NCBI GenBank assembly: GCA_035610365.1
Contig: CM069436.1
Coordinates: forward strand, 35,719,117-35,783,116
Length of the DNA stretch: 64,000 nt
Source: Aquatica leii
Lineage: Eukaryota > Arthropoda > Insecta > Coleoptera > Lampyridae
Direction of reading: 5' to 3'
A program made the translations under genes and the position numbers. The first letter of the stretch is position 1. Every line of letters begins with the position of its first letter. The notes beneath the pieces are model-generated. The model was not told where the DNA came from and ran no database searches. It saw only the letters and a program-made list of their open reading frames with translations. Of the stretch, positions 55,516-64,000 are shown piece by piece.

Positions 55516-55803
55516 TTATTTCTGAATTTTTTTACCAATTACACTAAAGCTACGTCCAAAGTTTTTATAGTGGTTTTTCTTTAGATTCCAAGCAAATGCT
55601 GTAGCTAAATAAACTTGCGTCAATTACCTAGTTCTTTTACGATTTATTGTTTTTAGGTTTTTAGTTATCTTAGTTTTATAATTGTCAATTTAATTTAGCA
55701 TAAGTTCCAAAGATTATATTAATTAAATATATGATAGTGTACCATTAACTCTAAAAAATTATTAATATGATTTATGGTAAAAGTTAGATGTTCAAAATTA
55801 TTT

Positions 55804-55822
55804 TATTATTATTATTATTATT
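55804..55822 (+). repeat. ATT microsatellite
   Basis: A short run of ATT/TTA units, about six copies. Confidence 0.85.
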
Positions 55823-57550
55823 AATTTTTTGCATACGTAATTTTATATAAAACAAATAAACTTATTTTTTATTAAATTTTGTTTATATAAAGTACTAACT
55901 GCATTGCAATTATTAAAGATGCTAAAAATTTATTTGTTGATCCATTTAGCAACACAGTTAGTTAACCTCAACTTGCTAATCAAAATAGTAGGTCAACGAA
56001 ATCAATGAATATATCATTTAGAAATTATATTTTCACGCGTTTCAAACCATTCAAGCTAAATTTTATACTTTTGTCCTACTGCAAAATTTAAACCATCACT
56101 TCTAGTATACGTAACAGGTATAATTGGTAGTAAAACAAACAAGTGTCAAATACTGCATTAAATATTTTCTAATGTTTATCTAAAGAAGCAATGATTTTTA
56201 AAAATTTATCATTTATTAAAAAGTACTTAATCAACTCCAGGTTTATAATCAAATTTCTTTATTTTTCAAAAATCATTGCATTGTAGGTAAAAAATAGAAT
56301 GCTATTGTTCACGAACAAATACAACACATAAGAAAATATTAATCAACATTTGAAATTACGTTAAGAAAGGTTAAGGTTAAAATAAAATTTTAAATTAAAT
56401 TAATGTGGTTTATGCTAACAGAACCTGCATAAAAGTTAAAATTGTTAACTTTTCAATTAAAAGATAAAAGTACAGTATAATTAAAAAGTAAAAGTTCTAA
56501 AGTTTACATACCAAAATTTATTCGTTTTTATTGGTTAAACAATTGTAGTACAAAAAAAAACTAATTTTTAAATTTAAATTTATATGTAAATAGAAAGCTT
56601 CTAAAAGTTTCCGGCTCAAGGGTATACAAGAAGCATTTTTATTTTTCTATGCTTCTTTAATTCCTTACGTTTACACGACTCTTTTGCATTAAAAATATTC
56701 TAGATGTTTTCGTTTATTAATTAAGTTTTCACTCAACTTTATCATAACATTTAAAAAGTAAACTTGTTTCTAATGCATGTAGCTATAACTAATTTCGAAG
56801 TAAATCCTAATGTATATTTAACCTTATTTACTTTTTTTAGAAATCATTCGAATCCCTAAACTTTTTTTTTCAGTATATAATTCTGTTGCTGTGCGCTATA
56901 TTAAAATATTTGTAATATTTTTGTAGCAGTTAAAAGTCAATTTTTAACGTTTGTGTTCGTAACATATTTTTCTGTAGGTTAATTAAACATTTTTATAAAT
57001 TCTGCAGTAAAAATTCAAATTTGTTCTTATTTCAGAAAACACTAAACAGTATGTTTTACCATAAATTAATATTTAGATGCTTTGAACGTTACACATTAAC
57101 TCTTCAAGATTAATGATTTTTTATTAAAAACACAATTGCGAAGTTTTTAGCAGTAGAAATAACTTGAAAGCTTTTTACATGAATTTATTGATCATTTTTG
57201 TTAAAAGTAATCTAGAAGATTGTAACTTTAACGTTATTATTTATTAGGGAACACATAATTACATTTTTTCCATTAGTAGTACTATACACTATGTAGTACG
57301 TCAGTTCGGTTTTTGTAACTTTCAGAACTTATAGACATACCGTGTAACAAATTTTTTATAAGTCAATATCTCTCCATTTGTTTGTTTTTTTTTTCTATTT
57401 ATTTTGATTTCCGTTTTTAACTTTTTTTAACAATAGTATTAGTTGTTCTGAATTGTGCTGATCTGTTTCGAGTACTCTTAGTCTAGTTTTATCAATATTG
57501 TCTTACTTCTTTATTTGTGACTACTTGTTACACTGTTTTAGGTTTTGTCA
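55823..57550. other. AT-rich spacer, nothing recognised
   Basis: No coding island. Near the end, ATACAGGGTGACTAATAAAC at about 57574 resembles the terminal repeat of common insect Tc1/mariner-type MITEs, but no partner end was found. Confidence 0.4.
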
Positions 57551-57859
57551 AATTAATATCTTTCTGCACATATACAGGGTGACTAATAAACAACGTCGTC
57601 CTTTTGAGAGATGATTGTAAACGTTATTTGTAACAAATTTACTTATATAGACCATAGGTTTAAACTCAATGGTTTTTGAAATAAATCAATTTTTGGGTTT
57701 AACAAAAACCTAGTTGCTGAGATAATTATTAAAATTTAGTTAAATCAAGTGACCGGTTTTAGTTGCTGTAGTTTTTATTGATAGAATACGTTGTCAAGTA
57801 CGTTTTGGCTGAAAGAAATAATTTAAATACGTAAACAAATAAAAAGTTTAGCATTAAGA

Positions 57860-58510
57860 TTCTCGTTTTTAACACGCTTTTATTAGTTCGGGATGTATGT
57901 ATGTATGTATGTATGTAACGGAATCTTTGAACTTAATTTTCAGCGGTTTCCAGGTGTTTGATTAACTTGAAACTTTGCATGCGTTTCACGGACCGATGAC
58001 AATGCAATAATTCATTAAAAAGTTTTTATTATCCTAATTAGGATCGTCAGGATTAATTGATTTCTTTAGGGATCCTCTGCATGACAGTGACAAAGACAGA
58101 GCGCGTGAACTGCGCAGGCGTGCATCTCGACAAAGCCTATCGCGTTTAAATCGTTCCAGTGTATTTCACTATTACCACTTCGTGTCGGAGCAGGTAATTT
58201 GCGCGCCCGCTGCCTGCCTTGGATGTTATAGCTGTTTCTCAGGTTCCCTCCCCGAGAAATAAGGTTTTACTGTCGATAACTACTGTTTCCAATACGTTTT
58301 TAGTTCGTAAGTTATTTCATAATCACATGTCCGCAAAAATTGATTATTGATAAATCGAATTAAAATACGGAAAATAACTTATAGCTTAGAAAATTGAAAA
58401 AACACGCTTTTAAAGGTACCCGAACTAAAAAATAGAAAATAAATAATAGTTTAAAAAAAAACTAAAAAAACACGCTTTTATAAATAACCGAACTAAAAAG
58501 AAGAAAATAA
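57860..58510. repeat. Unclassified repeat with AACACGCTTTTA words
   Basis: AACACGCTTTTA occurs at about 57871, 58404 and 58471. The first is followed by TTAGTTCGGG, the second by CCCGAACTAAAAA, its inverted form, and the third by CCGAACTAAAAA. The last two lie in a loose tandem of about 67-bp units. It could be the edge of an unknown element lying just upstream of the second BEL. No coding content. Confidence 0.45.
57893..57916 (+). repeat. ATGT microsatellite
   Basis: About six tandem ATGT units directly after TTAGTTCGGG. Confidence 0.9.
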
Positions 58511-58852
58511 TTTATAATTACAAACAAAATTATTAAATTCAGAGCAATAATATATAATTATAAACAAAATCACTAAATTCAGAGTTAAAAGCGTGGGGTG
58601 CATCTATAACCATTGTTACAATTATTCTAAAGGCAGCTATCAATAAGGGGAGAGTTATGAAAATATAGAAAAACCCTACAAATAACAGTTTCACTGTATA
58701 ATGTCTCGCCAAGTACACGTTAAACTAATGTTACAAACAATGATAAATTTATTTCTGTGAACACAAAATCTAAAAAAAAAACCTCTGATATTTATAAAAA
58801 AATTATTAGATTTAACAAAAACAGTGCAGCTGTAGAATATCTCGTCACGTAT

Positions 58853-59085
58853 TGTTAAGGATTATTTGGCGCCTGCGACTGGCAACCAACATCGCATTTC
58901 TCCTACTTAACGAAGAAGCGTCGCAAGGGGTTGTGCGCTTCGTACAAACATTTTAATATAAGATATAAGTTTGATATTACTCATTCATGTACATAAAACC
59001 GATTTCTAAAGTATTTTGTTGTAATGTGAAATAAATCATTTAAATTGCTTAAGTGTCGTCAAATCATTTACAAAGAAAAAATACA
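58853..59085 (+). repeat. Putative 5' LTR of second BEL element
   Basis: Starts TGTTAAGGATTATTTGGCGCC-like sequence and ends AAAATACA directly before the PBS; 233 bp. AATAAA occurs at about 59030. The left border is a guess from the TG start. Confidence 0.5.
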
Positions 59086-59108
59086 TGGTACATCGACCCG
59101 GATTGAAC
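59086..59108 (+). other. Primer binding site, tRNA-Tyr-like
   Basis: TGGTACATCGACCCGGATTG follows the LTR without a gap. It matches the complement of the tRNA-Tyr 3' end and T arm (TGGTCCTTCGAGCCGGATT) with about three differences, and is the longer of the two PBS matches in this window. Confidence 0.55.
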
Positions 59109-59572
59109 ACAAATTGAGCTAATCGCAAGGTCCTTCGTAGAAACGTAGTTAAGGGTACAATCGACACCATTTTTCTGCTTGCAAACAACGACCGCTGGAA
59201 ATTTCCTACCAAGTAAGTTCCTATACATGTACTTCTTTATACTCTTGATCTGTACTTGCTAGTAGTAAATTGTTTCGTTTGTTTTTCATTGATACAACGA
59301 TTTAAATGATTTTGGTGTTTTGTATACGATAATTCTTAATGTGGAAATAAGTGCCAATTTATTCCATAGTTACGTTATTTGCTGCTGATTATAGCTTTCG
59401 CGCGTATACAAACCTTATATTTTTAAATATTACACACTGAATAAGTACGAGGTAAGTCTTATTTAGGTTTTACAAAGTAACATCTACAATAGAATTTTCA
59501 TCATTCATTGTTTTTCCTAATTCCAATTTATAATTACGCAGTGATTAATTCACCACCCATTAATTTAGTATC

Positions 59573-62500
59573 ATGGATAAAGTTAAACTTCGCGGTACCT
59601 TAAAGGGACGTTTAACTAGATTTGAAGGATTTCTTTCAACAATTAAAATTCAATTTGAAGAACTCCAAGCGCTGTCGCCGATTGATTTATTAAAGTTAAG
59701 TAAACGAGTTGACGACATGCGTTCTTTATTAGGTCAGTTTGAAGAATTGCAAACCGAAATTGAAAATAGTTCTGAGTATCCCTCAGCCGAACAAGAATAT
59801 GCTCAATAATTTGAGGAAAACTATTATACCTTAATTAGTCACGCTGAGTATATTCTTGATAAATGTAACTTTAATAAAAAGGAACCAGTTTCTCCTTCTA
59901 ATTCAATATGTCAGATGCAAAGCACTGCATCCACTGTTTTGAGTAACCTTCATTCGCCTGTTCAATTTGTTAAACTTCCCACAATTGACCTTCCCACGTT
60001 CACAGGGAATTCCGAAGACTGGTTAAATTTCAAAGATTTGTTTACCAGTCTTATTCATGATAACGAAGGCTTATCAGATGTGCAAAGGTTTCATTATCTT
60101 CGTGCGTCCTTAAAGGGCAAGGCTGCGGAATCGATAAAAAATTTGAATTTTTCCGCTTCTAATTATCGCATTGCTTGGGATAATTTGAAAGACCGCTACA
60201 ATAATGACAAAGTACTAGTCCATAATCACATAAAATCTTTATTCAATATCGAAAGTATTGGTAGGGAATCCGCTTCAAAACTTAGGCAACTGATTGACTG
60301 TGTCGAGAAAAATCTTCGTTCTTTAGATGCAATCGTAACTAAAGATTATCTCTGGGAAGCGTTTTTGATCTATTTGATTAACTCTAAACTAGATTCTATC
60401 AGTTTACGAGAATTCGAAAATTTGAACAGTTCAAACACTCCACCGTCCTTCGATGACGTTATTAAATTTTTGAAAGGAAGAGCATCTACCTTAGAAACCA
60501 TAGAGCAGAAACAATCTAAAACCGCAGAGCGCCACACTTCAAGGACATTTGTTTCTACCGTACCTACATGTCCATTGTGTAATAATTCGCACTCACTTTA
60601 TTATTGTGAGCAGTTTAAGAGCATGAGTGTAGGAGAACGCTTAGACAATGTAAAAACTCTTAGAGTTTGTTTCAATTGTTTATCAGGAGGTCATGCGATC
60701 AAAAATTGTAAATCCAAGGTAAATTGCAATCGCTGCAAAGCTAGGCACCACTCATTGCTGCATTTAGCACGTGATGCTAGACCGTCTTCTAGCACTCCCT
60801 TAGTTTCAACTGATTCACCGCCGGAGACAAACGTTAGTCTTTCGTCACTTCATTCCCATCAGTTCAAAGTTTTGTTACCGACTGTGCTTCTGCAAGTAGT
60901 AGGTTTAGACGGTAAACTTCACAAAGTCAAGGCGCTGTTGGACTCTGGTAGTATGTCTTCATTCATAACATCTGGTTTATGCAAGAAACTCAAACTGAAG
61001 CTATCCTCTGTTAATGTACAGGTCCATGGCATTACAAATTTGTCCGCAAACATAACGTTTCGTTGTCTCGTCAACATCCGCTCTGATGCAACTAATTACA
61101 AGTTAACCACAAATTGTTTTGTCATTCCGCGCATTTCAGGTACCCTTTCCGGTACTGAAATGAATGAAAAACTGATATTATTCTTGCCGATCCAGAGTTT
61201 GACAAACCGGGAGAAATTAATCTCTTGCTTGGTGCAAATTGTTTTTGGAAGATTCTGTGTAAGAACCAGATTTCGTTAGGTCCTGGAAAACCTATACTTC
61301 ACGAGACTCGCTTTGGTTATATTATTTCGGGTCCGATCTTCTCTGTTTTACCTTCTCTTCAAACTCATTGCAATCTGGCAACAACATATGATGTTCAAAA
61401 TCAATTAGCCCGTTTCTGGGACCTTGAAGAAGTATCCGTAACGAAGTTACTTTCAAAGGATGAACTAGAGTGCGAATCCCATTTCAAACAAACGTTTAAG
61501 CGCCAATCTTCTGGCCGATTTGTAGTTTCCATTCCACTAAAGCAATCTCCAAGTGTTTTAGGCGACACATTAGAACAGGCTAAACGACGTTTTTATAACT
61601 TGGAAAAACGTTTAAGTTCTGACCTTGCTCTTCGAAATAGTTACTCAGAGTTTATGCGTGAATATGAACAACTCGGACATATGTCATTGGTTACCAAAGA
61701 AACTAATAAAGATGTGTTTTACTTACCGCATCATGGTGTCATCAAAGAGAATAGCTTGACTACCAAACTTCGTGTAGTGTTTGATGGCAGTGCAAATAGC
61801 ACTACGGGACTTTCATTGAACGACATTCAGCATGTTGGCCCCGTTGTACAATCAGACCTCTTTTCTATACTGCTACGTTTTAGACAACACGCCTTTGTAT
61901 TTACGGCAGACATTGAAAAAATGTACCGTCAGGTATTAATTACTGAAGAAGACAGATCTCTGCAAAGAATTCTTTGGCGATATAAGGTTGACGATCCGCT
62001 TCAAACATATGAATTGAACACTGTCACTTATGGTACGGCTTCCGCTAGTTTCTCGCCACTCGATGTCTTGTGGAATTGGCAAACAAATGTGCTCAATCTA
62101 GTCCTCAAATCTCTAAAGTTATACTAAACGACATCTATGTCGATGATGTTTTAACCGGCACTAACTCGCTTACCGAAGCACAAATTATTTGTAAGTCTTT
62201 AAATGAAGTTCTAGCTAGCGGATGCTTTCATCTCAGAAAGTGGATTTCAAATGATCTACGGGTTTTGGAAGGAATTGAACCAACAAATGTTCGTCCTGTT
62301 ATCTCAAATTTTGGTGAAAATGCTAAGACGCTCGGTTTGTTGTGGTCAAGTCACTCGGATGATTTGATGTTTGCTATCTCTAACTCTTCGCGTGGTGTAA
62401 TTACAAGACGAGTTATTTTATCTCACATAGCTCAAGTATTTGACCCCCTTGGGTTGCTTTCTCCTTGTATTATAAGCGCTAAGATTCTATTGCAATCTTT

Positions 62501-64000
62501 ATGGTTATTAAAAATATCATGGGATGATTCAGTTCCTGAGGAAATCGAAAACAGTTGGTTGTCTCTTAGAAATAACTTACCTGACTTAAACGACTTTGCG
62601 CTGCCAAGACGTGTTATATGCAACAATCCTGACAAAATTGAGTTGCATGGTTTCGCTGATGCTTCAATGGCAGCTTACGGAGCATGTATTTACGTTCGTT
62701 CAGTTAACAATAAAGGTGAAATCTTCTGTAATCTTCTTTGTTCCAAAACAAAGGTGGCCCCGCTAAAATGTATTACTATTCCCAAATTGGAACTATGTGG
62801 AGCCCTTGTTCTCTCTAGACTTGCAAGGCAAGTGACACAAGCCTTAGGAGTTACATTTCAGAAATGCATATTCTGGTCAGACTCTACCATTGTATTAAGT
62901 TGGTTGAAAATGTCTCCTGTTCGCTTGAAAACATTCGTGGCTAATAGGATTAGTGAAATTCAGGATCTATCTCAAAATGCTATTTGGAAACACGTTTCAT
63001 CAAAATCAAATCCTGCTGATCTACTTTCCCGTGGAGTCACACCTCAAAAATTAAAACATTCTAAACTTTGGTTTCATGGTCCTGAGTGGCTCTTACTTGT
63101 AGAGTCATCATGGCCCACACTTGATAACAGCGAGCCCAAGCACGGACTTCCAGAGCTTAAGGAAGTTAAATCCTTTATGACTTACAAGTACAAGGATTCC
63201 CCTTTGAGAATTTTTCTAGTTTAAATCGTCTAGAAAGAATTATAGCGTACTGTCTTCGTTTCTATCGTAATTGTAGAAAGACAGAAAAGGATTCTGGTAC
63301 TCTTACTTGTTTGGAAATTAGACAATCCCAATTTTGCTTAAAAAAATGTCTCAATTAGAATCTTTTAAAACCGAGATTGAAACACTTCAAAGATCAAAGG
63401 AACTCTGTGTTCGAACTAGTTTAAGTAGTTTGAAGCCCTTTTTGGACAGTAATAACGTTCTTCGGGTAGGAGGAAGATTGCATAATTCTGCTTACCCGTT
63501 CGACAAAAAACATCAAATATTAATTTCCGGAGCGCACCCACTAGCGAAACTGATACTTTCTCGGGAACATCTTCGGCTAATGCATGCTGGTCCACAGTTT
63601 ACTCTTGCGTCTACAAGAGATCGCTTTTGGATAACTTCTGGGCGCACTCTCTGTAAAAAAATAATACATAATTGTGTAAGATGTTGCCGTACCGCACCAC
63701 GTCCTCTAAAACCACTAATGGGAAGCTTACCTCGTGGACGAGTAGAATGTTTATTTCCGTTTGAAACCGCGGGCGTAGATTACGCTGGTCCTTTTATGCT
63801 TAAAAGTAAGAGAGGCAGAGAATGTAAACTTTCAAAGGCTTACATCTGCTTGTTCATTTGTTTTGCTACCAAGGCTGTGCACTTGGAATTAGCTTCAGAC
63901 TTATCCACAGAAACATTTATTCTGTGCTTGCGAAGGTTTGTATCGCGCCGTGGGCGACCTACTCATATATATTCTGATAATGGCACTAACTTTACCGGTG
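59573..64000 (+). pseudogene. BEL/Pao gag-pol polyprotein, degenerate and 3'-incomplete
   Basis: The start ATG at 59573 opens a gag frame that hits a TAA at 59807 and continues in the same frame. The DUF1759-type region spans about 59980-60500; zinc knuckles follow at 60565-60765 (C-P-L-C...C, then C-F-N-C-L-S-G-G-H). Protease has L-L-D-S-G-S (Asp codon 60941). A one-base shift near 61170 and another near 62050 move the RT into two further frames. The RT has Y-V-D-D-V-L at 62136. The RNase H-like domain has G-F-A-D-A-S at 62649. Further shifts occur near 63205 and 63330, after which integrase reads H2C2 residues (63565-63690), G-V-D-Y-A-G-P (Asp codon 63778) and S-D-N-G-T-N (63973) just before the window ends. 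Catalytic residues survive but in separate frames. Confidence 0.93.

Larger units (their letters stand above)
53095..55755 (+). mobile_element. Penelope-like element with inverted pseudo-LTRs
   Basis: Left arm 53095-53345 and right arm about 55520-55755 are inverted copies. Shared blocks are AATTGACAATTATAAAACTA, AATTGACGCAAGTTTATTTA, GCTACAGCATTTGCT and GTGTAATTGGT. Inside, next to the right arm, are the C-terminal RT and GIY-YIG parts of a Penelope-type protein. Terminal repeats in inverted orientation are known for Penelope elements. A second, different GIY-YIG fragment (53600-53830) lies within, so another element may be nested. Most of the RT is missing. Confidence 0.68.
58853..64000 (+). 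mobile_element. BEL/Pao LTR retrotransposon (older, cut by window end)
   Basis: A second BEL/Pao element, related to but clearly different from the one at 21.5 kb. It has a putative 5' LTR, PBS and a gag-pol frame with the full BEL domain order up to the second integrase Asp, where the window ends. A premature stop and about four frameshifts mark it as old and dead. The 3' LTR is outside the window, so LTR limits cannot be checked. Confidence 0.92.

Noticed and set aside
1-64000. CRISPR arrays, bacterial operons, tRNA or rRNA genes
   Set aside because: No direct-repeat/spacer pattern, no Shine-Dalgarno-led gene strings, and no complete tRNA arms found; the window is eukaryotic.

Overview
The window is AT-rich animal DNA, almost certainly from an insect. 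The only host coding sequence I recognise is one internal exon of a D1-like dopamine receptor (33352-33584, + strand). It covers transmembrane helices 4 and 5 and has clean AG/GT splice borders. No other exon of that gene is visible, so the rest of the window is probably very large introns or flanking DNA, filled with mobile elements of many superfamilies and ages.

Layout. 1-8.4 kb: decayed DNA transposons, namely a Transib (RAG1-like) transposase, a MULE transposase, a reverse-strand Harbinger fragment and a piggyBac-like transposase. 10.9-18.3 kb: an unclassified diverged repeat present twice in the same orientation, a short non-autonomous Helitron with a nested long inverted repeat, and a non-autonomous Harbinger-type element with TAA target duplications, inserted in or at the end of the second repeat copy. 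18.5-19.7 kb: the endonuclease part of a non-LTR retrotransposon. 20.9-28.5 kb: a Harbinger transposase gene interrupted by a young, nearly intact BEL/Pao retrotransposon with identical 182-bp LTRs and a CTTGG target duplication. 28.5-37 kb: AT-rich DNA with the receptor exon, two MITEs, a Ty3/Gypsy RT fragment and a 154-bp tandem duplication.

38-50.3 kb is a nested cluster. It holds an R1-type LINE relic (minus), a Tc1/mariner-like transposase relic cut near its last codons by a solo LTR (AGTT duplication), a 1.77-kb TA-flanked element packed with GTGGC/GCCAC motifs, and an internally deleted Ty3/Gypsy element (minus) whose 3' LTR belongs to the same family as the solo LTR. 51.7-55.8 kb: a foldback element and a Penelope-like element bounded by inverted pseudo-LTRs, with GIY-YIG fragments and hammerhead-like motifs. 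58.85 kb to the end: a second, older BEL/Pao element with a premature stop and several frameshifts, cut by the window edge.

No CRISPR array, operon, tRNA or rRNA gene was seen. All family assignments come from reading motifs by eye. Boundaries supported by target-site duplications (both BEL LTR ends of the first element, the solo LTR, the Harbinger-type element, the Helitron) are the most reliable; boundaries of decayed coding relics are approximate.
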